From positions 30,372,001 to 30,436,000 of the forward strand of contig NC_059504.1 of NCBI RefSeq assembly GCF_914767665.1: DNA of 64,000 nt. The letters run 5' to 3'. The number at the start of each line of letters is the position of its first letter. Position 1 is the stretch's first letter. This document shows positions 12,237 to 24,699 of the stretch, piece by piece. This DNA is from Harmonia axyridis (Eukaryota; Arthropoda; Insecta; Coleoptera; Coccinellidae). The position numbers and the translations under genes were made by a program. The notes under the pieces are model-generated. The model saw nothing but the letters and a program-made list of their open reading frames with translations. It ran no database searches and had not been told where the DNA came from.

Positions 12237-12305
12237 TTGTTTTTTTTTTGCTTAGGACGGACAGAAGAGCCCTCCAGGGTATTTTTTGTGTAGAATATTT
12301 TTCAG

Positions 12306-14060
12306 ATGATAATGGAGGTGAACAGATTGAGAGCGGAAGAGTTGAGATGGGAGCTGGAGGCTCGTGGCCGTAGAACCGGCAGAACCATACAGAAAAACCG
12401 AAAGGAACTGAGGAAGGTGTTGGCACAGGATGTACAGTTCTCTCATATGGAGAGAGAGACCGAGGAAGAACTGAACGATGCCAGTCGAATCCTGAGAAGC
12501 TAGGTGGAACATGTTCAAGCTTTTGATGAGGAGAACACCGCGAATGAGGAGCTGCCTATCAGGAGTAGACTCATACACCTACAGAATCGTCTCAGCCTAG
12601 TGAGACCGACTACGATGGAGGAGCAGGCCAAGGCCGACGAGCTGTCTGAGTTATGGAAACAAACAGACGAGATGCTGGGAGAGGCCGTGGTCTTGGCCAG
12701 AGCTAAAGTTACCCGGAACGGGTTGGGGGGTGTTTCAGAAAACCCTGAGCTGAGTTGAGCGTCTCAACCAGAGAGAGACGTACGTCTCATCTCCTTCGAG
12801 GATCTTCCAATGGATGACCAACAAGCCACCGGTGCTGATAACGGAAGTACCTTCAGGGAAAGCCAGACATAAATTTTGCAGCCGAAAAATAGAGAGGGGG
12901 GTTTCTCATTGAATTTCTTCCGGCGCGGCGGTTACACAACAGGGCTTGTGAAGCCGTCCGTCCGGCGAATTTCGTTTCCATTTTTGGGACATGAAGATCC
13001 GAGAGATACTGAAGAGGATGTAGCCCACACGACGGCTACAGGAGGTCAAGCTGATCTAGGCAGATCACATAGTTTGAAGCGAGGCGGAACAGGACATGAC
13101 AACATGACTGCAAGTGATAGATCTTTCAATCAGCCATTCATACCTGTTTATAAGTAGAATGTGCAATTCGATGGATCATCCAGCATTAACGCATTCCAGC
13201 AGGAGGTCAAACAGCTAGCCGAAACTCGAAGAGTTACCCGGCAGTACCTCTTCGAATTTATCTTCGAGTTACTGCGGAAGGATGCCAGGGATTGGTATAT
13301 TCCCAGGAAAGGTAGATTCAGAGGTTGGAAAGACTTCAGGGAGCAACTGAGTGAAGCTTACCTCCCCCTCGACTACGAGGAAACGCTTCTAGAGTTAATA
13401 AGGAAACGAGCTCCTGAGCTCGTTTCCTCGTCCTCCCCCTGGGGAGGACGAAAAGCTGTTGATGTTCGTAACAAGGATGCTTAACCTGTTCCTGAAGTTG
13501 ACCACAAAACGACCTCCTGAAGATGAGCAGGTGAATATGATCAGGAAGCGTCTGTTGCCGACCCTGCAGAAGGCACTGGCTTTTCAAGAGATCAAAAATT
13601 ATGCTCAGCTGTTGTCCACAGGAAAGGTGTTTGAGTTGGTCCAGTGACACGCGGACCAATATACTCCACCTCTAGCTCACAACGGTCTAATCGATGATCC
13701 ACACCTGGTATATAAAATAACTCGCCGAAAACTTCCACAGACCTTGACCGTCGAGTCTCCACCGTCCAAGAGGCCGGAAGAAATGAAACCGCCGGAAAAT
13801 GTACCAAAGTCGACGCCTGAGGCCCGGAAGGAAACACCAAACAGGGAGTCTACATCAGTTAGTGTCAAACCTGGAGACCCACCACCCCGTGATGGGTCTC
13901 CGTTCGGTTCGAAGACACCAGGCTCCGAGAACTTCAATGCTGGCGTTGTGGTAAGGTCGGACACTTGAGAAGGGAGTGTCAATCAACGCCGAAGCTGTTT
14001 TGTTCCCGATGTGGAAAGCAAGGTGTGATGTCCAGGGAGTGCCGATGTTCGGAAAACTAG
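12306..14060 (+). pseudogene. Gypsy gag, broken; two zinc knuckles
   Basis: The frame opens at 12306 with a charged helical N-terminus and meets an in-frame TAG at 12501-12503, then continues to about 12758. Capsid-like pieces follow in shifted frames (13161-13484, 13459-13647). Near 13930-14050 two zinc knuckles are visible: CWRCGKVGHLRREC, and CSRCGKQGVMSREC in which the zinc-binding His is Val. Two adjacent short palindromes at 13401-13451 interrupt the capsid-like region. Confidence 0.75.
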
Positions 14061-16344
14061 AGCGGAGCTGCCTCGCGGGGAAGGTACAGTTCAGTTCCAT
14101 GGCATCCCCAATCAAGCAGTCAACGCACAAGCAGGATAACCGGCAAATAATCACTGTCCACATCGGAAAACAGTCCGTGGCAGCCCTGCTAGACACTGGT
14201 GCGTCTAAGTCCTTCTTGAGCAAAAAGGCAGCAGAGGCATGCATGAGAATGGGAGTTTTCCTATCGGAGATCGCAGATATGGTGGCCACAGTGGCCGACG
14301 GAAGTTCAATCACCGTGAAAAAGATGTGCGAGCCCATAATACGGTTTGGGGAGGAGGAGATCAAATCTCGACTTTATTTGGTGCCCCATCTACCGATGGC
14401 TCAGGTTCTGGGGATGGATCTACTGGCTTCGCATGATTTCAAGACTGATTTCCGGACCTCGCAGTACTTCCTCAAGGGCAAGTTGCTAAAGAAAGCCGTT
14501 TCGCCGATCTCTACGCCACACAACACGTCGATTAATTCCTTAGATCATCAGGAAGAAAGAGTCCTTCAGAAGTTCCTGGAGAAAGAACTTACGGTCTCCG
14601 AACAAATACGAGGACCGACGAAAATGGCCCAACACGAAATCAAGGTGAAGCCCGGGACCGAGCCGATCAAGCAGAGATACCGCCCATGTAACCCCAAGAT
14701 GCAGGAGATAATAGACCAGGAAGTGGACCGAATGTTGGGAGAGGGCATTATAGAACTTTCAGAATCACCGTGGAGCTCCTGTGTCGTTATTGTAAAGAAG
14801 GCTTAATGGGAACCTCAGATTCTGCATAGACTTCCGAGCAGTAAACGAGGTCTCGGTCAAAGACGCGTACCCTTTGCCATACATTAGTGGGATATTGGAC
14901 AAACTGAGGCGAGCAAAGTACATCTCTACGTTGGATTTGAAACAAGGATATTGGCAGAATCCTCTCACGTAGGAGAGTAAGCCCATCACTGCTTTTGCTG
15001 TGTCTGGAAGAGGTCTGTTTCATTTCAAAGTGATGCCATTTGGTCTTCATTCCGCCGGTGCGACGTTCCAGAGACTCTTGGACCGTGTCATAGGACCTGA
15101 GTTGGACCCAATTGCCTTCGCTCATCTGAACGACATAGTGGTCTTGGGAGAAACGTTTGAGGAGCACCTGGCTAACGTAAAGTTAGTGTTTCGCCGTCTC
15201 AGAGAGGCATACCTCAAGATCAACCCAGATAAATGTGAGTTCGTGAGGAGTTCTCTGAAGTACTTGGGGCATGTGATAACAGAAGAAGGGATTGCGACGG
15301 ACCCAGATAAGATTGCTGCCATAAATTCGATGAAGCCGCCGAAGACCGTACGTGAACTTCGCCGATTCCTGGGAGTGGCGAGTTGGTACCGAAGATTTGT
15401 GGATGGCTTCACAAAAATAGTTTCGTCACTCACGTTATTGCTGAAGAAAAAGCAAAGTTGGAAGTGAGGAATGGAGCAACAGCGAGCGTTCGATACGCTG
15501 AAGTAGAAACTAACTGAATCACCAGTGTTGGCCTGTCCGCATTTCTCCAAGCCGTTTACGTTGCAGACTGATGCATCCGAGAGCAGGCTCGGGGCTGCCT
15601 TGACGCAGATCCAGGAAGGACGCGAGAGAGTTATCGCCTACGCCAGCCGTACCCTGAATGGTGCCGAAAAAAACTATTCGGTGACCGGAAAGGAATGCTT
15701 GTCAATCCTATGGGCCATAGACAAAATGAGGCCGTATCTGGAAGGGTATCATTTTACCGTGATCACTGATCACATGAGTTTACGCTGGTTACGATCAATA
15801 AAATCTCCCTCAGGCCGGATTGCAAGGTGGTGTGTCTTTCTACAACAATATGATTTTGAGATCAAATATTGAAAGGGCGCCCTAAACCGAGTGGCAGACG
15901 CCTTGTCCAGGGATCCGTTGCCGTCAGAGGAACAGGTCTGTGTGGTCAAGAACACGACTTGATGCCCGTGGTATACTAAGAAATACCAAGAAGTCTCGAA
16001 GGAGCCTGCGGACTTTCCAGATTACCGGATACAGGAGGGAAGGTTATACCAACATTTTTGGGGCGCCGACGACTTCACGGAAACGGAGATGGGAACAGCG
16101 TGGAAACTGTGCATCCCGACTGAGGATCGGCAGTCGATACTGCGGGAGAACCATGATGAGCCGGTGGCTGGTCACTTGGGAGTCGCAAAGACCGTATCTC
16201 GAGTGGCCCAAAGCTACTATTGGCCTGGGATGTTTCGTGAAGCAGCTCAATATGTTCGAAGGTGTCAGCAATGCTAGAGGTACGAGGTTTGCCAACAGAA
16301 ACCCCCAGGGAAAATGCAACCGTAGCACATCACCGAACCATGGC
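13976..16344 (+). pseudogene. Gypsy pol copy 1: protease, RT, RNase H, integrase N-terminus
   Basis: The protease shows LLDTGASKSFLS near 14190. The RT begins around 14560 (KPGTEPIKQRYRPCNPKM), meets a TAA at 14804-14806 and resumes at 15000 with MPFGLHSAGATFQR. The active-site box reads HLNDIV instead of the usual YLDDI, so the first catalytic Asp is Asn. RNase H (15525-15872) keeps QTDASESRLGAAL and ends at a TGA. The integrase zinc region follows (GHLGVAKT, then CQQC). Several stops prevent expression. From 14339 onwards the block is repeated 2,006 bp downstream. Confidence 0.85.
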
Positions 16345-18350
16345 ATACGGTTTGGGGAGGAGGAGATCAAATCTCGACTTTATTTGGTGCCCCATCTACC
16401 GATGGCTCAGGTTCTGGGGATGGATCTACTGGCTTCGCATGATTTCAAGACTGATTTCCGGACCTCGCAGTACTTCCTCAAGGGCAAGTTGCTAAAGAAA
16501 GCCGTTTCGCCGATCTCTACGCCACACAACACGTCGATTAATTCCTTAGATCATCAGGAAGAAAGAGTCCTTCAGAAGTTCCTGGAGAAAGAACTTACGG
16601 TCTCCGAACAAATACGAGGACCGACGAAAATGGCCCAACACGAAATCAAGGTGAAGCCCGGGACCGAGCCGATCAAGCAGAGATACCGCCCATGTAACCC
16701 CAAGATGCAGGAGATAATAGACCAGGAAGTGGACCGAATGTTGGGAGAGGGCATTATAGAACTTTCAGAATCACCGTGGAGCTCCTGTGTCGTTATTGTA
16801 AAGAAGGCTTAATGGGAACCTCAGATTCTGCATAGACTTCCGAGCAGTAAACGAGGTCTCGGTCAAAGACGCGTACCCTTTGCCATACATTAGTGGGATA
16901 TTGGACAAACTGAGGCGAGCAAAGTACATCTCTACGTTGGATTTGAAACAAGGATATTGGCAGAATCCTCTCACGTAGGAGAGTAAGCCCATCACTGCTT
17001 TTGCTGTGTCTGGAAGAGGTCTGTTTCATTTCAAAGTGATGCCATTTGGTCTTCATTCCGCCGGTGCGACGTTCCAGAGACTCTTGGACCGTGTCATAGG
17101 ACCTGAGTTGGACCCAATTGCCTTCGCTCATCTGAACGACATAGTGGTCTTGGGAGAAACGTTTGAGGAGCACCTGGCTAACGTAAAGTTAGTGTTTCGC
17201 CGTCTCAGAGAGGCATACCTCAAGATCAACCCAGATAAATGTGAGTTCGTGAGGAGTTCTCTGAAGTACTTGGGGCATGTGATAACAGAAGAAGGGATTG
17301 CGACGGACCCAGATAAGATTGCTGCCATAAATTCGATGAAGCCGCCGAAGACCGTACGTGAACTTCGCCGATTCCTGGGAGTGGCGAGTTGGTACCGAAG
17401 ATTTGTGGATGGCTTCACAAAAATAGTTTCGTCACTCACGTTATTGCTGAAGAAAAAGCAAAGTTGGAAGTGAGGAATGGAGCAACAGCGAGCGTTCGAT
17501 ACGCTGAAGTAGAAACTAACTGAATCACCAGTGTTGGCCTGTCCGCATTTCTCCAAGCCGTTTACGTTGCAGACTGATGCATCCGAGAGCAGGCTCGGGG
17601 CTGCCTTGACGCAGATCCAGGAAGGACGCGAGAGAGTTATCGCCTACGCCAGCCGTACCCTGAATGGTGCCGAAAAAAACTATTCGGTGACCGGAAAGGA
17701 ATGCTTGTCAATCCTATGGGCCATAGACAAAATGAGGCCGTATCTGGAAGGGTATCATTTTACCGTGATCACTGATCACATGAGTTTACGCTGGTTACGA
17801 TCAATAAAATCTCCCTCAGGCCGGATTGCAAGGTGGTGTGTCTTTCTACAACAATATGATTTTGAGATCAAATATTGAAAGGGCGCCCTAAACCGAGTGG
17901 CAGACGCCTTGTCCAGGGATCCGTTGCCGTCAGAGGAACAGGTCTGTGTGGTCAAGAACACGACTTGATGCCCGTGGTATACTAAGAAATACCAAGAAGT
18001 CTCGAAGGAGCCTGCGGACTTTCCAGATTACCGGATACAGGAGGGAAGGTTATACCAACATTTTTGGGGCGCCGACGACTTCACGGAAACGGAGATGGGA
18101 ACAGCGTGGAAACTGTGCATCCCGACTGAGGATCGGCAGTCGATACTGCGGGAGAACCATGATGAGCCGGTGGCTGGTCACTTGGGAGTCGCAAAGACCG
18201 TATCTCGAGTGGCCCAAAGCTACTATTGGCCTGGGATGTTTCGTGAAGCAGCTCAATATGTTCGAAGGTGTCAGCAATGCTAGAGGTACGAGGTTTGCCA
18301 ACAGAAACCCCCAGGGAAAATGCAACCGTAGCACATCACCGAACCATGGC
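14339..18350 (+). repeat. 2,006-bp tandem duplication of Gypsy pol
   Basis: The block 14339-16344 recurs at 16345-18350. Every reading frame and stop codon I compared recurs unchanged at +2006. The junction shares ATAC at both unit borders (14339, 16345, 18351), a 4-bp microhomology. The copies look identical by eye, so the event is very recent or is an assembly artefact. Confidence 0.9.
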
Positions 18351-18404
18351 ATACTGTCTGCACAGATCTAATAGGCAAATTACCTCGTTCCAAAAAGGGT
18401 AATG
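16345..18404 (+). pseudogene. Gypsy pol copy 2: RT, RNase H, integrase start
   Basis: This is a second, apparently identical copy of the RT-RNase H-integrase zinc region, with the same stops and the same HLNDIV active-site change. After the duplicated block it continues about 50 bp into the integrase core start (TVCTDLIGKLPRSKKGN) and is then cut off by the 3' LTR. The rest of the integrase is deleted. Confidence 0.85.
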
Positions 18405-20010
18405 TGTAACGAAGTGAAATTCGTTACTAGAATCACCCGGTATAATTCACCCCATGTTCAAAATTCAATAATTATTTTACTAGAATCACCCAGTATGATT
18501 TGCCCCAGGTTTGGAATTCTATCATTATTCTACCAGTCATATGAGTAGGTGAAAATAAAATTTTAATTGAGAGCAGTGAATGTATTTTTCGTCCACTTCA
18601 GGAAAATTCATTCCGAATAATTTCTGATTTATTTATTTTATGAAAATATAACGATGCAATTTAAAATGTCAGCCTATGTATAGAAACTTCCGAGCGACAC
18701 CGCGATAGACGTTATCTCTTCAATATGTTCTTTTTTACATGTTGTCGATTGTTTTTCATAGGCACACCGCCGATTTTGAGACTCGAAATTTTCCCCTTCC
18801 AACCGACATTACAAGTGAGGAATTTCGGAAAAGGAGGATTATTTCCGTCGGTGTCGTCGGAGTAGAAAAATATTTTTCCAATTAGTCTCGCCGGTGTCTT
18901 CGAAGTATAAAGATATTTTCCGATTTACTCCTGTCGGTGTCTTCGAGCTAGATATTTTCTGATAGTTATTGAGCGGATTGTTTTGTGGTTTTCCTGGAGT
19001 AATATTTTAGAGTTGAATTTTTAGTTTACAATTTTCTTTTTGAACGTTAGATGTTTTAGTGCAGTATTTTATATTCGTGAATTTGACACTTAGCCCGTAC
19101 AAAAAAAGAATTTGAGTTCGTGTGGTGAAGTGGGAAATTCTAAGGATTGGTAAAACCCGTTTTATTCCTGTCTGTATTACCGTTGACTTTCCTGTGTTCC
19201 ATCGCTACTTTCCGAGTGTGATTTATCTGTAATTTATTCTATTTCATTGATCTTTCTTTCTCAAGTGGGGTTTGTCTGTCCGGTTCCTCATTGCGAGCAA
19301 CCCTTATTTGGAACTACCAGGCAAAACTCCTCATCTTGGGGAGAGAGGTCGCCTATTTCCGATATCCGGATCACTGCGGTATTTTAGGTTAATTACCCTG
19401 TCTGGTCTGACTCGAGTCGTGAATTGGTGGATGCGCTGAGGTTTACCCTGAGTGAAATTTATTCCTTTGATTTTTCTTTCTCAGGTGGAGTTTGTCTGTC
19501 ATGTTCCTTATTGCGAGCGACTCTTTTTCGGAACTACCAGGCAAAGCTCCTCATCTTGAGGTGAAGGTGCGCTTATTACCGATCTCCGATCCACCGCGGC
19601 CTTTTCGGCGAATTACCCTGTCTGGTCTGACTCGAGTCGTGAATTCGTGGATGCGCCGAAGTATACCCTGAGCGAAATTTATTTCTTAGATCTTTCTTTC
19701 TCAAGTGGCGTTTGTCTGTCCGGTTCCTTTTTGCGGGCAACTCTTATTTGGAACTACCAGGCAGAACTCCTTATCTTGTGGAGAGGGGTCTTTTATTTCC
19801 GATTTACGGATCACCGTGATCATTTCGGTGAGACATCCTGTCCAGTCTGACTTGAGATTCGTTTTGGTGGATGCGCCGACGAATACTCCAACTGGAATTT
19901 GTTTCTTAGATCCAACTTTCTCAAGTGGAATCTGTGTGTCGGGTCCCTCATTGCGAGCAACTCCTATTTGGGACCACCAGACAGAATTCCTTATCTTGTG
20001 GAGAGGGACG
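18405..20010 (+). repeat. Gypsy 3' LTR, truncated
   Basis: It begins TGTAACGAAGTGAAATTC and parallels the 5' LTR. Early on it has an extra 56-bp tandem block containing ACTAGAATCACCC. It contains 220-bp units starting near 19243, 19463, 19683 and 19903. Similarity stops inside the fourth unit near 20010, so the terminal part is missing. Confidence 0.75.
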
Positions 20011-21350
20011 TTTTTTCAGAGTTACTAAAATTAGCTACTTGAAAGGAAAAAAAAATGCAGGCTGTGCCATCTAGAATAAGCTCGATAATAACGTTTGAAT
20101 GAGTCGTCAATTAATTGACTTGTTTTGAATAAATTCATTCATTTCGAAGTGATTAGGATCTTCTAAAGCCCCTTCACTCTGTAAAAAATCGAAATATTAC
20201 AAAAACGGTAAATTTTGAGAGAACCAAATTAAGTTAATTTATTCCGTGCAATCTGAAAATTCAATGAAAAAAAAGGTGTTCCATGAAAAAATATTTGTTC
20301 ATTAATCGAGGTACACTTTTTTAGTACACCCTGTATATTTCGAAACAATTAGATAATGGAGCTCTAATCAAATAGAATCACGTATTACTGTGTCGAAAAA
20401 TATTCGAAAATATCAGCCCTCAACTGTAATAGAGCATCGCATCAATGTTGAAACAGCCTGTATGAATTGGATAATAAAAATGAAAGAACTCATTTCAGTT
20501 TATAAGATATAAGTCATCGTTTTATTCTTATGATTCTCCAACAAAGCTAAATAATTTTCATGATAGCAAAATAAAATAAAACATATTTATCAGCATTGGA
20601 TCTTTATTTTCAAAGCAGTGTGACCAGATTTAGTAGAAAGCTACCTTTCAGTAGTTTTTTCGCATTTCCATGAAATTTTTAGTAGGAAGAAATCAGTTAG
20701 ATTTTCGTAGTTTTATAAATCTGATCGAGACCATTGGGAATTGGGATGCCCAGACTGTTTCGATGAATCAATTTATTGTTCTTTGAGATTCTACGCGATT
20801 CTAGAAGAAAGTATGTAAACATAATAAAATCATAAAACTTCTTTGGTAGCTGTCGGCTGAGAACAACTGCAAAGGGTGAATCTACAAAGGGTATCCCATT
20901 AAAAACAGATGGTGTATAATATTCGATTGAAAATATAGCATTATCTTACATCTATTCTAGTCGACGGAAAAAAATATGAATGAGCCTTCTGTACGAGTAT
21001 TATACATTATTTTCTCTAATTAATTGCATTTTCATTGAAATTAATGAAATATTTCCAATATATTTTAGTGATTTTTGCATTGAAAAATGTTGGTTGGCAG
21101 AACTGATTTCCTTAAGGCAAATTGATGAATTGACAGATCAAGCCGTGGCGGAAAGTTCGGAGTACCAACATAGAATAATAAAATATAATCATGAAAACTG
21201 TGCGTTTCTGATATATTCTCGCACGATTTTGTTTTACAAGATGTGGAAGAATGAACGGAATAACCACAGAATTAGAGAAAAAGTCTTATTTCACAAGATC
21301 GAAATAGCTTCATTAAAATATAGAATTAAGGTTCATATTGAAAACTAAAA
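20011..21350. other. AT-rich intergenic region, transposon-end fragments
   Basis: No supported gene apart from the weak frame at 20980-21348. The motif GTACACCCTGTATA at about 20325-20338 looks like the inverted end of a TACAGGGTG-type element, but the partner end was not found. Near 20618-20670 a segment resembling the sequence just left of 5636 recurs (GCAGTGTGACCA followed by AGTAGAAA). Confidence 0.35.
20980..21348 (+). CDS. unrecognised open frame, 122 residues
   Basis: I do not recognise this protein. The first 35 residues are hydrophobic and low-complexity. The second part (from FCIEKCWLAELISL) is charged and likely helical, rich in Lys, Arg, Glu and His. A possible splice acceptor, ATATTTTAG, lies near 21068, so the real segment may be an exon starting there. 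It ends just before a tRNA-derived SINE. It may be a chance frame in AT-rich DNA or an exon of an unknown gene or element. Confidence 0.2.
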   Translation: MSLLYEYYTLFSLINCIFIEINEIFPIYFSDFCIEKCWLAELISLRQIDELTDQAVAESSEYQHRIIKYNHENCAFLIYSRTILFYKMWKNERNNHRIREKVLFHKIEIASLKYRIKVHIEN

Positions 21351-21354
21351 AGCA

Positions 21355-21520
21355 CTACCTTCTGTAGCACAGTGGTTTGGGAGACGGCTGTGATGCTGAA
21401 GGTACCGGGTTCGAATCCCTGCTAGGTCATGGATGTTATGGTATGATGAGGTTACATGTAAGAGTAGCTTCAAGCTAAATGTCGCCTTGTAGTATCTAAT
21501 TGAAGAATAAGAAAAAAAAA
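21355..21520 (+). mobile_element. tRNA-derived SINE
   Basis: The A box TAGCACAGTGG (21365-21375) and B box GGTTCGAATCC (21408-21418) both match the RNA polymerase III promoter consensus exactly, with tRNA-like spacing. An unrelated body of about 90 bp and an A-rich tail (about 21508-21522) follow, as in a SINE rather than a tRNA gene. No clear target duplication was found. Confidence 0.75.
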
Positions 21521-21855
21521 AGATATAGAAAATAAATTTACTTGTAGTATACAACGCAAACATAAAAAATAGAGATATGATTAGGAAAAAAGAATTGTGA
21601 CAATTGTCGACACAAAGCATTCATATTTTCAGTAAATTATTCAATTTTATCGTTTACATTCTGGACAACTACTAATGATCGAACTTTGTTAGACCTCCTT
21701 CAATCATGCGAATATTAAAATTCTTATAAATTTTTTTTTTTTAATTCACCGACAAGCGGGATGGATCTAAGACAACCGGGTCACCACAGCGACCAAGGTT
21801 GTACTAGGTTGTACTCAGGAGCTAGTAAGAAATCTTCTGACTGTCCGCGTGGTAC

Positions 21856-21857
<2 letters not shown>

Positions 21858-21935
<78 letters not shown>
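21858..21935. repeat. (AT)n microsatellite, left of mariner
   Basis: An uninterrupted AT dinucleotide run of about 78 bp, directly abutting the left mariner end. Confidence 0.95.
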
Positions 21936-23319
<1,384 letters not shown>

Positions 23320-23621
23320 CGGGGGTCCTTCAGCCTATGCCGCACCCCGCATTTCGTCCGCCCATTTCTTTCTATCATTCCAGTCATCTCAATGGCTCTA
23401 TGTCTCATGCTCTTTGTGATTCCTTCCTTCCACTGCGTTGTTGGTCTTCCTCTCCTTCTTCTGCTTTGTGGTATGTACTCCAAAACTCTCTTCGGCCATC
23501 GTGTACCGTCCATTCTCATAACATGCCCGTACCATAGTAGCTGTCTCGTTTCCACTAGTTCTGCCGTTGTAAGAACCCGACCAGTTTTCCTTCTTATCTC
23601 TTCGTTTCTAATGTGTTGCAT
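23320..23621 (-). pseudogene. non-LTR retrotransposon ORF2 C-terminus
   Basis: The fragment has the typical tail of many non-LTR reverse transcriptase proteins: WYGHVMRMDGTRWPK, a basic SRRRRGRPTTQW block and a charged end. The frame then runs into the TA repeat, giving a meaningless Tyr-Ile run that I exclude. RT and endonuclease are absent; the clade is uncertain. Confidence 0.7.
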
Positions 23622-23984
23622 ATTAAAATTCTTATTGTTGAAAAAAAGGGGATGGTAATTGTAATAATCTTCTCATTTACCTATAAGATTAGTTTTGAAA
23701 TGTTCAATTTCAAAATATCATAATCGTAATATTTATACTTTACTTTATAAGAAATATCCTGGGATATGATTGACAATTCAATTTCCTATTCTCCTTCTGC
23801 CTAACAGATGAATTGATTTTTTATCAAATTGAACTTATCTGATATATAAATGCATACTAAATTCACACAAAAGAGCCAGCGTTAGATCTTAATTGTATAC
23901 CTATTGAATTTCAATACACGATCAGAGAGTAATCATATTATGTGAAACCATCATTAAGGCGTCGGCGCATATTCTTGTTATAAC

Positions 23985-24195
23985 AAAAATTCGGAAGTGC
24001 TTAGTGCTTAGTAATCCGCAAAAGTAATCGCGAGCACTTCAGTGCTCGGAAGCACTTTCGGCATTACTAGGCACTAAGCCTTTTGTTAAAGTGCTTCGAT
24101 TACTAAGCACTAAGCACCGATTTTAAAAAGTACTCGGGAGCGCACAAAGGCTTCAAGTGCTTTCGAAAGCACTAAGCACAATGCTTTGGCACAGC
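23985..24195. repeat. hAT-like fragment with repeated AGCACTAAGC motifs
   Basis: The strings AGTGCTTAG and CTAAGCACT recur many times in both orientations, with a small hairpin CGAGCACT-TC-AGTGCTCG. Read inverted, the right edge begins CAGAGCTGTGCCAAAGC, which looks like a hAT-type end. No matching left end was found. Confidence 0.4.
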
Positions 24196-24208
24196 TCTGA
24201 TATCAATG

Positions 24209-24416
24209 TACAGGGTGATCCAATACTCACGAAAATAGAAAAAGTCTAACATTTTCCTGGTGCGGATCCGATTTATTCAATTTCATAAATTGTGAAGGAA
24301 GACGATAGTAATGGGTGACAAAACTTCAAAAATTGAAATTATTCGGTGGATTAATTGAAGAGTTATTGAACTAAAAATATTCACTCTAAGAGGGAATATT
24401 TATTGATCACCCTGTA
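24209..24416. mobile_element. small TA-flanked MITE, copy 1
   Basis: The ends TACAGGGTGATC and GATCACCCTGTA are exact inverted complements; the element is 208 bp and non-coding. It is probably mobilised by a Tc1/mariner-type transposase. Confidence 0.75.
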
Positions 24417-24499
24417 TGACCGTGCCGAACAGAGATTAATTTTTATTATGAATTAATTCTTTGTGGTTACGAAAACGAAAAAAAATCATAATGTTCACG

Positions 24500-24699
24500 T
24501 ACATAGGGATCCAATATTCAAGAAAATAGGAAAAGTCCGAAATTTTCCTAGTCCGGATCTGATTTACTCGATTTCAGAAATATTGAAGGAAGGCGCTAGT
24601 AAAGGGTGACAAAACTTCAAAATTTGAAATTATTCGGTCGATTAGTTAAAGAGTTATTGATCTGTGAAATTTCACCCATAAGATGAACATCACCCTGTA
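24500..24699. mobile_element. small TA-flanked MITE, copy 2 (same family)
   Basis: It is about 200 bp and aligns along its length with the copy at 24209 (shared GATCCAATA, AAAATAGRAAAAGTC and AAATTATTCGGT). The left end has changed to TACATAGGGATCC while the right end CATCACCCTGTA is preserved. Same orientation, 83 bp from the first copy. Confidence 0.7.

Larger units (their letters stand above)
9547..20010 (+). mobile_element. Ty3/Gypsy LTR retrotransposon, decayed and rearranged
   Basis: Two related LTR sequences begin TGTAAYGAAGTGAAATTC at 9547 and 18405 and flank gag-protease-RT-RNase H-integrase remnants on the plus strand. The pol region is tandemly duplicated (14339-18350). The integrase core and everything after it are missing: a short piece of integrase runs straight into the 3' LTR. 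The 3' LTR stops inside a 220-bp unit near 20010. Many stops make the copy inert. Confidence 0.85.

Noticed and set aside
21361..21425. A functional tRNA gene
   Set aside because: A and B boxes are perfect, but no convincing cloverleaf acceptor pairing was seen and an A-tailed body follows, so a SINE fits better.
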